Origin: DASUGC01 sp035606665
GTDB taxonomy: Bacteria; Acidobacteriota; Vicinamibacteria; Vicinamibacterales; SCN-69-37
Length of the DNA: 40,232 nt
Assembly: GCA_035606665.1 (NCBI GenBank)
Contig: DATNEY010000036.1
Location: forward strand, 1-40,232
Reading direction: 5' to 3'
Below, piece after piece: positions 33,257-40,232 of this stretch. Numbering within the stretch: the first letter of the stretch is position 1; every line of letters starts with the position of its first letter. The notes under the pieces were generated by a model. That model was not told where the DNA came from, did not search any database, and worked only from the letters and a program-made list of their open reading frames with translations. The position numbers and the translations under genes were made by a program.

Positions 33257-34516
33257 GTGCTTTCGTCCACGATCGAGAACCTGTTCAGGCGCGAATCCGG
33301 CCGCTTGATCTCGGTACTCACGCGCCTGCTGGGCCCGCAGAACCTGCAGCTGGCCGAGGACGTCCTGCAGGACGCGTTCATCGCGGCGATGCGCGACTGG
33401 TCGGAGAACGGGATTCCGGACAATCCGCCTGCCTGGCTGCTGACTGCCGCGAGGCGCAGGGCAATTGATGCGATTCGTCGCGAGCGGACGCGCCGCACCT
33501 TTGCGGCCGATCTCGCGAAGTTCCTCGACAGCGAATGGACGCTCGCGCTGACGGTGGACGACGCCTTCGGTGACCAGTGGGCGCGGGACGATCAACTGCG
33601 CATGATCTTCATGTGCTGTCACCAGACGCTGTCGCCGGAGAGCCAGGTGACCGTCATTCTCAAGACGATGTGCGGCTTGAGCGTGCCGGCGATTGCACGG
33701 GCGCTGCTCACGAGCGAGGCCACGATCAACAAGCGGCTGTACCGTGCGCGCCAGGCCCTGCGCGAAGTGCGCTTCGAGCTGCCGGCGCCCGCCGACATGC
33801 CCGGCGCCCGCGACATCGTTCATACCGCGCTGTATCTGCTGTTCAATGAGGGATACCTGTCGACGGCGGACACGCCGATCATCCGCGAGCTGTGCCGCGA
33901 CGCGATGCTCATGACGCAGCTCCTGGCCGAGGATCCCGCGATCGCATCGAGCGACACCATGGCGCTGTTGTCGTTGATGTGTTTCAACGCGGCGCGCCTC
34001 GAGTCACGCCTGGATCCCAACGGGCATCTGATTCCGCTCGACGAGCAGGATCGCGCGCGATGGGATCGCGGCCTGATCGGCCGCGGCTTCGGATACCTGG
34101 CGCTGTCGTCCGAGATGGACGCGGTCGCCGCCACCCGGTATCACCTCGAGGCCGCGATTGCCGCGCGCCACTCGGAAGCGGCGTCGTTCGACGAGACGGA
34201 CTGGGAGTCCATCTGCCGCCTGTACGATCGCCTCATGGAAGTGGAGCAGTCGCCGATGATCGAGCTGAATCGAGCCGTCGCGGTGTCGTTCCGCGACGGC
34301 CCGCTCAGCGCGGTTCCGCTTGTCGAGTCGATTCGCGACCGTGGCGGCCTGGATGGCAGCCACGTGGTTGCCGCCGTGTTCGCGAATCTGTACGCCAGAG
34401 CCGGATCGATGGATCGAGCGCGCGGCTTTCTCGAGGCCGCGTTGAAGCAGGCACGCTCCGCGCACGAGCGCGATCTGATCGAGCGGCAGATTGCGCGCGC
34501 GAGCCGCGGTGACTGA
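33257..34516 (+). CDS. ECF42-type RNA polymerase sigma factor
   Basis: A GTG start gives 419 residues, much longer than a plain ECF sigma factor. Region 2 is within 1-80 (LVLTRLLG-like start, LAEDVLQDAFIAAMRDW, PAWLLTAARRRAIDAIRRE) and region 4 within about 120-175 (LSPESQVTVILKTMCGLSVPAIARALLTSEATINKRLYRARQALRE). The C-terminal about 230 residues (ALYLLFNEGYL, LCRDAMLMTQLLAEDP, LMCFNAARLESR, ELNRAVAVSFRDGPLSA) are the TPR-like extension typical of ECF42. This group has no anti-sigma factor and is usually next to DGPF/YCII genes, as here. CATAAT, 6 nt before the GTG, is a possible -10. Confidence 0.92.
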   Translation: MLSSTIENLFRRESGRLISVLTRLLGPQNLQLAEDVLQDAFIAAMRDWSENGIPDNPPAWLLTAARRRAIDAIRRERTRRTFAADLAKFLDSEWTLALTVDDAFGDQWARDDQLRMIFMCCHQTLSPESQVTVILKTMCGLSVPAIARALLTSEATINKRLYRARQALREVRFELPAPADMPGARDIVHTALYLLFNEGYLSTADTPIIRELCRDAMLMTQLLAEDPAIASSDTMALLSLMCFNAARLESRLDPNGHLIPLDEQDRARWDRGLIGRGFGYLALSSEMDAVAATRYHLEAAIAARHSEAASFDETDWESICRLYDRLMEVEQSPMIELNRAVAVSFRDGPLSAVPLVESIRDRGGLDGSHVVAAVFANLYARAGSMDRARGFLEAALKQARSAHERDLIERQIARASRGD

Positions 34517-34876
34517 CTAGCCCTGCTGCAGGATCGGCCGCACGAGAATCTGTGCCTTCGGGTTGTTCTGCAGGAACGGCGATCCCTGCGCCAGCTTCGT
34601 CGCGTCCTCGATCGACTTCGCCTGGATCACGGTGAACCCGCCGACCAGCTCCTTCACTTCGGACATCGATGCGTCTGTGTGAAAGCCCTGCCCGTTGCGG
34701 GTCAGGACCGCGCCGCCCTTGGCCAGCGCCGCGCCGGCGTTCCGCAGATTGCCCGAGGCCTCGAGTTGCTTGAACCAGTCGCCCCAGGCCTGCATCGCCT
34801 TGCCCATCTCGGCCGGGGTCTTGTTGTCCATCCAGTTCGGGTCGCCGTTCTGATACAGCAGCAGAAAGTCAGTCAT
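34517..34876 (-). CDS. YCII/DGPF-related protein
   Basis: The ATG at 34876 (AAGGAG 6 nt upstream) gives 119 residues; an ATG 7 codons earlier is also in frame. TDFLLLYQNGDP, MQAWGDWFKQLEASGNLRNAGAAL and LVGGFTVIQAKSIEDATKLAQGSPFL follow the YCII family. The central DGPF-x-E-x-K-E motif is not kept; the site reads TDASMSEVKELVGGF. The stop codon abuts that of the ECF42 gene with no spacer, tail-to-tail. DGPF-type proteins are established neighbours and likely targets of ECF42 factors; their chemistry is unknown. Confidence 0.88.
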   Translation of the reverse strand: MTDFLLLYQNGDPNWMDNKTPAEMGKAMQAWGDWFKQLEASGNLRNAGAALAKGGAVLTRNGQGFHTDASMSEVKELVGGFTVIQAKSIEDATKLAQGSPFLQNNPKAQILVRPILQQG

Positions 34877-34932
34877 TTGAATCTCCTTGCCCTCCATCGG
34901 GCCTTTTCAAGCTAATGACGGGCGGGGCAGGC

Positions 34933-34978
34933 GAATTAGGACATGAGGCGAACTGACGCAGAATTAGATACATGAGGC
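34933..34978 (+). repeat. Duplicated start region before msrA
   Basis: GAATTAG-g-ACATGAGGC (34933-34949) is repeated as GAATTAG-at-ACATGAGGC (34961-34978); the second copy contains the msrA ATG. The first ATG (34943) opens a 10-codon frame (MRRTDAELDT) whose TGA overlaps the msrA ATG. CAGAAT (34959-34964), 7 nt before the ATG, with TTAGGA 17 bp before it, is a weak promoter candidate. Confidence 0.5.
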
Positions 34979-35628
34979 TTCTGACTCTCGCCACCGTCCT
35001 CGCCTTTGTCGCCCAGGCATCCGTCGTCCCGCCGCCCGTGGACGATCCCCCGGCCGGCGTGAACCCGACGTCAGAAACCATCGTTCTCGCAGGGGGATGC
35101 TTCTGGGGTGTCCAGGGCGTGTATCAGCACGTGAACGGTGTCACCAGTGCCGTCTCCGGCTACGCCGGCGGCGCGAAGGACACGGCGCACTACGAGATGG
35201 TCGGATCGGGTCGGACGGGCCATGCTGAAGCCGTTCAGATCACCTTCGACCCGCGTGTGATCAGCTACGGTCGCATCCTGCAGATCTTTTTCTCTGTCGT
35301 GCACGACCCGACGCAGCTCAATCGACAGGGCCCGGACGAGGGGACTGAATACCGATCCGCGATATTCCCAGGGGATACCAACCAGGAGCGCCTCGCGCGC
35401 GCGTATATCGCGCAGCTCGGAGTGGCGCGCGCATTCAAATCGAAGATCGCCACCACGATCGAAATGGGGAAGGCCTTCTATCCCGCCGAGGACTACCACC
35501 AGGACTACATGACGCTGAATCCGACGCAGCCGTACATTGCGTTCAACGACCTGCCGAAGGTCGCCGATCTCAAGCGATTGTTCCCAGATCGTTATCGCGC
35601 GAAGCCGACGCTCGTTCGCGGACGCTGA
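34972..35628 (+). CDS. msrA: Exported peptide methionine sulfoxide reductase A
   Basis: 218 residues. A signal peptide (RLLTLATVLAFVAQAS) precedes a complete MsrA domain: catalytic C43 in GGCFWGVQGV, then GYAGG, HAEAVQITFDP, FFSVVHDPTQLNRQGPDEGTEYRSAIF and FYPAEDYHQDY. It reduces methionine-S-sulfoxide in proteins; the signal places it in the periplasm. There is no C-terminal MsrB domain and no MsrB gene nearby. Resolving cysteines near the C-terminus are absent, since C43 is the only Cys in the chain, so reduction may use another thiol. No Shine-Dalgarno sequence. Confidence 0.92.
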   Translation: MRLLTLATVLAFVAQASVVPPPVDDPPAGVNPTSETIVLAGGCFWGVQGVYQHVNGVTSAVSGYAGGAKDTAHYEMVGSGRTGHAEAVQITFDPRVISYGRILQIFFSVVHDPTQLNRQGPDEGTEYRSAIFPGDTNQERLARAYIAQLGVARAFKSKIATTIEMGKAFYPAEDYHQDYMTLNPTQPYIAFNDLPKVADLKRLFPDRYRAKPTLVRGR

Positions 35629-35645
35629 TTATTTGTCGTGAGCTC

Positions 35646-36914
35646 CTACCGCGTAATCTTCCACACCGCCGTCGGCCGCTTCGTCGCCGCGTAGTTGATA
35701 CTCGGTGACGTGGTGAGCGTGAACCCCTCGGCGTCCGGTTTGTAGATTGGGGGCTTGCCGGTCGAGGGATCGATCGGAAGCTGCGACAGGTACGTGGGAA
35801 CAAGGACGGGCAAATCGTCCGGATATGTTCCCCAGTCGATCTTGTGACGCCGGAGCGCGACCGCAATCTCGGCTGCGGCCTGTGTCCTGGCGAAATCGTC
35901 GCCAGTCTCGATGGAACGCATCAGCCCGTTCGTGAACATCAGCGCCAGGCGGTCGATCAGTGCCCATGCCGGCGGATACCGTCGCTCTTCGCCCGCGGGT
36001 CTGGGTCGCGGTCCCGTCTGGATGTCGAGCAACCTGCCGGCCTCGGCCAGATACCTCGCGTGGGCCGTACGGAAATAGGGCCTGACCAGTCGAGGCCACG
36101 GCACGCTGACCGCCGAGGAAAGACCGGTCTCGGCGAGGTTGTGCTTGCGGCCGGCTTCGAGTTGCGAGAACGCCCAGTGCGCAGTCTTCACTTCGCCCAT
36201 GAGGCCGATAGTGATGGGCGCGGGTTCCCGGTTTTCCGCCAGCGCCTGCGCCAACTGCGTGAGCGATGCTTTGGAAGGCGTCCCGGATTCCAGCAGGCGT
36301 TGAAGGCCGTTCGCGGTGATATCCGCAACCGCGATGCGAATGAGCTGCGTGATGAGGTCCGGCTCGTTACGTCCGGCCGACGAAAGCGATTCATTTGCGA
36401 CAACCAGTGCTGCCGCCTCGTCGAGCTTCCCGTTCTCAATGGCCTGCACCGTCGCGAGGAAAAGGACGTTGGCGAGCATCCGTATTTCCAGCAGGTCGGG
36501 CCGGTTGTTCGAGCCGCGGTAGTCCACCGCGAAACTGCTGCGCGGCCTCGCCACGAACTGCCGTGCCAGGGCGATGGCTTGGGCATTCGTATCGATGTAG
36601 GCCGTGAGCGCAGGCGGCACCGTCCTGGCCGCCGGGTCCCGCATGAACCTCGAAAGCTCGGTCTGATCCTTCTGGTTGACCGTATTGACCAGCGCGGCGG
36701 CGGCCTTGACCAGACGTGCGCGGTTTTCCGCGGCCGGTACTTCCGGCGATGCGGACTGACTGGACAAGCTGCCGTAACGGGATTCCAGGTTTGCAAGCTC
36801 GATGGCGATCCGTCGTCCCGACCAGACGTCGCAACCGACGTAGCCCACGAGCGCGACCAGAATGGTTGCCAGGAGAATCAGTCTCACGCGCTGCCAACGT
36901 GTGCGCCTGGTCAT
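35646..36914 (-). CDS. Membrane-anchored protein of the sigma operon, unknown
   Basis: 422 residues. One N-terminal membrane span (VRLILLATILVALVGYVGC) leaves a large periplasmic helical body (for example ANVLFLATVQAIENGKLDEAAALVVANESL and ITANGLQRLLESGTPSKASLTQLAQALAENR). The C-terminus reads ARTQAAAEIAVALRRHKIDWGTYPDDLPVL, then LPIDPSTGKPPIYKPDAEGF, a piece that recalls the end of type II pseudopilin-like proteins (a Y-P-x-x-L...D-P-x-T-G-K-P pattern). No named family is recognised. It overlaps the candidate anti-sigma gene by 4 nt and is last in the operon. Confidence 0.78.
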   Translation of the reverse strand: MTRRTRWQRVRLILLATILVALVGYVGCDVWSGRRIAIELANLESRYGSLSSQSASPEVPAAENRARLVKAAAALVNTVNQKDQTELSRFMRDPAARTVPPALTAYIDTNAQAIALARQFVARPRSSFAVDYRGSNNRPDLLEIRMLANVLFLATVQAIENGKLDEAAALVVANESLSSAGRNEPDLITQLIRIAVADITANGLQRLLESGTPSKASLTQLAQALAENREPAPITIGLMGEVKTAHWAFSQLEAGRKHNLAETGLSSAVSVPWPRLVRPYFRTAHARYLAEAGRLLDIQTGPRPRPAGEERRYPPAWALIDRLALMFTNGLMRSIETGDDFARTQAAAEIAVALRRHKIDWGTYPDDLPVLVPTYLSQLPIDPSTGKPPIYKPDAEGFTLTTSPSINYAATKRPTAVWKITR

Positions 36915-37297
36915 TGGTCGTCTCCCGCGATCAGTGAAGCGCGATCGATTGGCGTCGCGCGAGAAACCAGCGATTGGCGCCCCGCGATGGACCGGGCGGC
37001 GTCGTCAGGCATGCCGGCGGATCGAACGAGGTCCTCTATCGCTTTGGTCTCGACCTGAGCGGCAATCGTCCTGGGATTCGCCGGCACGGCGGCTTGAGCG
37101 CCCCAGACGTCCAGCGTGATTGCAGCCATCGCCACGGCAGCCGCGCCGAGCCTGAACGCGCGCGAGTACCACACGCGGTCGGTCCAGACGATCGCCGGAG
37201 GCCGCACAGCGATCGCAGCGACACGATTGCGCAGCTCCGGCGACGGCATCGGCCACTCCGCGATGCGAAGGCGATCGATCACTTCGCGATCGTTCAT
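36911..37297 (-). CDS. Candidate anti-sigma factor, single span
   Basis: 128 residues. A cytoplasmic N-terminus of about 50 (NDREVIDRLRIAEWPMPSPELRNRVAAIAV), one membrane span (FRLGAAAVAMAAITLDVWGA) and a short outer tail. It lacks the His-x3-Cys-x2-Cys zinc motif. The 4-nt overlaps with the ECF sigma gene before it and the exported protein after it make an anti-sigma role likely, but this is from position and topology only. Confidence 0.72.
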   Translation of the reverse strand: MNDREVIDRLRIAEWPMPSPELRNRVAAIAVRPPAIVWTDRVWYSRAFRLGAAAVAMAAITLDVWGAQAAVPANPRTIAAQVETKAIEDLVRSAGMPDDAARSIAGRQSLVSRATPIDRASLIAGDDQ

Positions 37298-37878
37298 GAC
37301 GTCGCCCTTGAGGCTGGGGCCAGCGCCATGCGCAGCTTGGCCAGCGCGAGTCGATACCGCGCAGCCGCGGTGAACAGCGAAACGCCGGTCTGCTGGCCGA
37401 TCTCACGGAAAGAGAAGCCATCGAGTGCGTGCAGGACCACAGCCTCGCGCTGTTCAGGCGGCAGCGCAGCAAGAGCACGCGTCACATCCATGGCGTCGTC
37501 GTGGGCGGGTGCCTCTTCGATGTCGGGACTGGTGCCGGCCGCGATGCGATCGGCCGCCTGCGATCGCCTGAGGCCATCGATCCAGATCGTGTGCAGCATG
37601 CGATGGAGGTAACTTGCCGGCGCACGCACACCAAGGAGGTCCGGGCCGAGGCTCGCGATCTTCACGAACACGTTGTGCACGAGATCCTCGGCATCCGTCC
37701 GGCGTCGAGCCAGGGCAAGTGCGTGGCGAAAGAGCGACAAAGCGTGAAGGCCGTACAGCTCGGCGAGGGCCTCCTGCCGGCCCCCTGCCAGTTCTCGCAG
37801 CAACTCACGATCGCGTCTTCCCTCGCCATCGCGTGGCACACCTGAGGGTAAGACGGATGGCCTGTCGGCTTTTGTCAA
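37294..37878 (-). CDS. ECF RNA polymerase sigma factor
   Basis: 194 residues from the TTG at 37878, with AAGG 6 nt upstream; a GTG at 37839 would drop 13 residues. Region 2: ALAELYGLHALSLFRHALALARRRTDAEDLVHNVFVKI. Region 4: LAALPPEQREAVVLHALDGFSFREIGQQTGVSLFTAAARYRLALAKLR. The acidic DAED patch in region 2.2 is intact. The TTG follows the kinase TGA directly (TGATTG), so the kinase gene and the sigma operon may be one transcript. The anti-sigma candidate follows with a 4-nt overlap. Confidence 0.9.
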   Translation of the reverse strand: MTKADRPSVLPSGVPRDGEGRRDRELLRELAGGRQEALAELYGLHALSLFRHALALARRRTDAEDLVHNVFVKIASLGPDLLGVRAPASYLHRMLHTIWIDGLRRSQAADRIAAGTSPDIEEAPAHDDAMDVTRALAALPPEQREAVVLHALDGFSFREIGQQTGVSLFTAAARYRLALAKLRMALAPASRATS

Positions 37879-39042
37879 TCAGGCCTTGCGACGGCCCACC
37901 AGGCGCCAGAACGTCGGCTCTGCCAGGAGCGTGATCCGGTGGCCTTTCTTGCGGAGACGCTTGATCTCCATGAGCTTCAGTCCGCCGGACCGGCCGGCCG
38001 CCTGCAGGGGATTGGGCTTTCCTCTGACGACGACCGTCGTCCTGATCGACGGCATGCCGTGGATGATCGCGCCGGCGCGCCGGGCCGCGCGCTTGGCCTC
38101 CGCGCGCGTCCTGCTCAGGATCCCGGTGAAGGCCAGATGCACGCCCTTGAGCGTGCGCAGGACGCCGGGACCGAGCTTGGCGGGCTTGCTGTTCAGCGCT
38201 TCGATCAATTCGTCGGCGCTCTCGTACCGCTTCCGGCGCTCGCCGATGCAGCGGTAGATGATTTCCTTCAGTTCGTCGCTGCAGTCGAGCCGCCTCACTT
38301 CGAACGTGCGGACGCGCGCGCGGGCGTCGCCCTTCACCAGCATCGCCAGCAACTGGCCCACTTGATACACATCGTCTCGAGCGCGCCATTTCGGCGCGGC
38401 GCTCGCGAGCAGATCGCTCGGCACCATCGATTCGTTGAGCGTGTGCGCCGTGATTCCACGAATGCTCGTCTGCTGGCGGACGATGCCGAAGTCACCGAGC
38501 TTGAGGCGGCGGTTGTCGCAGACGAAGACGTTGACGGGCGTGAGATCGCGATGCAGGACCTGACCCCGGTGAAGTTTTCCGAGCACCTGCAGGATGCCCG
38601 CGATCTCCCTGCGAGTGACACTCTCGGGCCAACGCTTTGCGTTTCGCTGCAGGAACGCGCTGAGGTCGCCATGACGCGCGTACTCGAGCGCCAGGCAGTA
38701 GAGCATCTGCCCGTTCGGCCTCACGATGGGAAATGCGTCGAACACGCGTACGGCGCGCGGATGGTCGTCGAGCACCTGCCCGAAATACGCCTCGCGCAGC
38801 CACGCGTCGATGTGCGTGCTGACTTTGAGACACAGCCGTGACGGCACCGCGGATGACGAGCCCATCCGCTTCACCAGATAGACCTGCCCGTATCCACCCT
38901 GTCCAAGCAGGCGATCTACGCGGTAACCCAGCCGGCTATGCGGACTCGTGATGACTTGGGGCGATGACAGCAGGGGCGCCCGCCGGGCCCGCGCGTTCTC
39001 GGTCGCGCGGGCCGTGCGTGTCGTCGCACCCTGGCTGATCAC
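37879..39042 (-). CDS. Ser/Thr protein kinase fused to a BRCT domain
   Basis: A GTG at 39042 gives 387 residues (a GTG at 39075 inside a hairpin repeat is the longer option). The kinase domain spans about 38-285: GQGGYG loop (47-52), ATP Lys K73 (LCLKVS), helix-C Glu E84, HRDLTPVN with D166 and N171, DFG with D184. The usual HRD-x-K Lys is Thr168, and the APE motif is replaced by APKW. Residues 299-387 match a BRCT domain as found in LigA: AFTGILSRTRAEAKRAARRA, GAIIHGMPSIRTTVVVRG, GLKLMEIKRLRKKGHRITLL, EPTFWRLV. T306/G307 and K356 sit where phosphopeptide-binding BRCTs hold Ser/Thr-Gly and Lys. No membrane span, so it is cytoplasmic. TGaCAAGAT, 7 nt before the GTG, is a likely promoter. Confidence 0.88.
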   Translation of the reverse strand: MISQGATTRTARATENARARRAPLLSSPQVITSPHSRLGYRVDRLLGQGGYGQVYLVKRMGSSSAVPSRLCLKVSTHIDAWLREAYFGQVLDDHPRAVRVFDAFPIVRPNGQMLYCLALEYARHGDLSAFLQRNAKRWPESVTRREIAGILQVLGKLHRGQVLHRDLTPVNVFVCDNRRLKLGDFGIVRQQTSIRGITAHTLNESMVPSDLLASAAPKWRARDDVYQVGQLLAMLVKGDARARVRTFEVRRLDCSDELKEIIYRCIGERRKRYESADELIEALNSKPAKLGPGVLRTLKGVHLAFTGILSRTRAEAKRAARRAGAIIHGMPSIRTTVVVRGKPNPLQAAGRSGGLKLMEIKRLRKKGHRITLLAEPTFWRLVGRRKA

Positions 39043-39056
39043 GAATGAGATCTTGT

Positions 39057-39121
39057 CACACGGAGAAAACGGCACACGGAGAACTCTTTCGAAGAGCTCC
39101 GTGTCCTCTGTCCTCCGTGTG
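39057..39121. terminator. Nested hairpins after the symporter gene
   Basis: Inner stem: ACACGGAG-aa-CTCTT, loop tcg, AAGAG-CTCCGTGT (39074-39104). Outer arms: CACACGGAG (39057-39065) and CTCCGTGTG (39113-39121). In the leftward direction the inner stem is followed by a GTTTTC stretch. It probably ends the symporter mRNA before the kinase gene. The repeated CTCCGTGT words resemble a dispersed palindromic repeat. Confidence 0.55.
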
Positions 39122-39133
39122 GCAGGAGAGGCG

Positions 39134-40232
39134 CTAGTGGCGTTCGGTGTCCGGCCAGAGTCCCTTGAGGACCCAGCCGAGCGTGGCCACGCTTCCGACG
39201 AACACCGCGGCGAGAATCGTGGCCTGCGTCGTCTGGCCGTAGAGAAAGCTGCCGATCATGAAGAGGCCGGACCAAATCGACGAACAGCCGGAAACCCAGC
39301 CAAGCAGCGCGCGGGGAATGTTGTCGCCCGCCGCCTCACCCACTGCCAGCGGACCGGCAATTTGACGGATTCCCTCCCAGCCGGGACCGATGGGCCGCAC
39401 CTTCTTATAGAAGGAGACGAGCGTGGCTTCGTCCGTGGCGGGCCCAAGGTACGCCGTGGCCACCCAGCAGACCGTCGTGATCGCGACCGTGATGAGGAGG
39501 CCCACGTGCGGGCTCAGGTGCGTTCCGCTCTTCGCAAGTACCAGCAGGCCGACCGACACCAGCAGCGAGCTCATCATCGCGACGACCTCGCACCAGGCGT
39601 TCACCCGCCACCAGAACCAGCGCACCAGGTACAGAAGGCCCGTGCCCGCGCCGACCTGAAGGATCACGTCGAAGGCGTCTTTCGCCGTGTCGAGCAGGTA
39701 CACCGTTGCCGATGCGCAGATGAACAGCCCCACCGTGACCAGGCGGCCCGTCATCACGTAGTGCGCTTCGGTGGCGTCGGTGCGGATGAACCGCCGGTAG
39801 AAATCGTGCACGAGATAGGACGCCCCCCAGTTCAGGTGCGTGAGGATCGTGGAGGAGTTGGCGGCGATGAGCCCTCCCACCATCAGACCGACGAAGCCCG
39901 CAGGGAGGAATTTCAACATCGCTGGATACGCGATGTCGTGGCCCAGCAGGCTCGGGTCGAGGTTGGGAAACGCCTTCTGGATATCCGACAGCTCCGGGTA
40001 GACGAGGATCGAGCAGAGCGCGACGAGGATCCACGGCCACGGGCGCAACACGTAATGCGCGACGTTGAAGAACAGCACCGCGCCGAGCGAATCCTTTTCC
40101 GACTTCGACGCGAGCATCCGTTGCGCAATGTAACTGCCGCCGCCCGGTTCGGCGCCGGGATACCACACTGACCACCATTGCACCGCGATCGGCAGGATGA
40201 ACACCGCCACGGCCAGATCCCAATTGCTCGTG
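39134..40232 (-). CDS. Sodium:solute symporter family protein, C-terminal part
   Basis: The frame is open to the right edge, so the N-terminus is missing; about 366 residues are present. About nine helices of the SSS/LeuT fold are visible. Family text includes WDLAVAVFILPIAVQWWSVWYPGAEPGGGSYIAQRM, LPAGFVGLMVGGLIAANSSTILTHLNWGASYLVHDFYRRF (the conserved TM8 region with the Ser/Thr sodium-site candidates NSSTILTH) and LQVGAGTGLLYLVRWFWWR. It imports an unknown solute with sodium. The next gene downstream is the kinase-BRCT, separated by hairpins. Confidence 0.92.
   Translation of the reverse strand, partial: TSNWDLAVAVFILPIAVQWWSVWYPGAEPGGGSYIAQRMLASKSEKDSLGAVLFFNVAHYVLRPWPWILVALCSILVYPELSDIQKAFPNLDPSLLGHDIAYPAMLKFLPAGFVGLMVGGLIAANSSTILTHLNWGASYLVHDFYRRFIRTDATEAHYVMTGRLVTVGLFICASATVYLLDTAKDAFDVILQVGAGTGLLYLVRWFWWRVNAWCEVVAMMSSLLVSVGLLVLAKSGTHLSPHVGLLITVAITTVCWVATAYLGPATDEATLVSFYKKVRPIGPGWEGIRQIAGPLAVGEAAGDNIPRALLGWVSGCSSIWSGLFMIGSFLYGQTTQATILAAVFVGSVATLGWVLKGLWPDTERH

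Noticed and set aside
35844..37058. 404-residue plus-strand frame opposite the sigma operon
   Set aside because: It covers two coupled minus-strand genes and is Arg-rich shadow text.
39043..39075. Longer N-terminus for the kinase-BRCT protein (GTG at 39075)
   Set aside because: It begins inside the hairpin repeat; the GTG at 39042 has an extended -10 at the usual 7 nt. Not fully excluded.
38948..40171. 407-residue plus-strand frame opposite kinase and symporter
   Set aside because: It crosses two genes and a hairpin region; Arg/His/Asp-rich shadow with no family features.

Overview
The window is a GC-rich chromosomal segment, almost certainly from an Acidobacteriota bacterium of the Vicinamibacteria type. 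This rests on two large FtsX/MacB-type permeases of the ADOP family (acidobacterial duplicated orphan permeases), one with its own PadR regulator, on a sortilin-like BNR-repeat protein, and on DHA2, PQQ-propeller and CHRD genes with very high third-position GC. I see no tRNA, rRNA, IS element, phage gene or CRISPR array. About 36 genes are supported, two of them cut by the window edges.

Left part (1-20.5 kb). A Tat-exported PLP enzyme is followed by a leftward operon encoding a beta-propeller, a CzcC-like outer-membrane factor, an adaptor and an HAE-type RND pump. A divergent OmpR-type two-component system faces it, with a direct-repeat site in the gap. Next come a PAP2 phosphatase, a MarR regulator with repeat and palindrome operators divergent from a SnoaL-like gene, an ADOP permease, a small membrane protein, a DHA2 exporter, a Cys-rich anchored protein, a CHRD lipoprotein, an internally duplicated di-haem cytochrome c and a laccase-type multicopper oxidase.

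Middle part (20.5-31.2 kb). Here are a polytopic GT-C-like protein divergent from the oxidase with overlapping -10 boxes, an exported ankyrin protein, a membrane-anchored winged-helix regulator, a membrane-anchored PQQ propeller, a two-domain VOC protein, a PadR-ADOP operon, a 104-bp tandem repeat array and a VapBC pair.

Right part (31.2-40.2 kb). This holds an IspH homologue, two membrane proteins, an ECF42-type sigma factor tail-to-tail with a YCII protein, an exported MsrA, and a leftward run of Ser/Thr kinase-BRCT fusion, ECF sigma factor, candidate anti-sigma factor and exported unknown protein, ending with a truncated sodium:solute symporter.

The main points for follow-up are: (1) the kinase-BRCT fusion abutting an ECF sigma operon; (2) a dispersed repeat family of about 100 bp that always lies upstream of a start codon in the same orientation; (3) many genes with a -10 box 6-8 nt before the start codon and no Shine-Dalgarno sequence, pointing to leaderless transcripts; (4) two copies of a TTCAGAC-type tandem box with 11-bp period, one between the RND operon and its two-component system and one 64 bp before the ankyrin gene.
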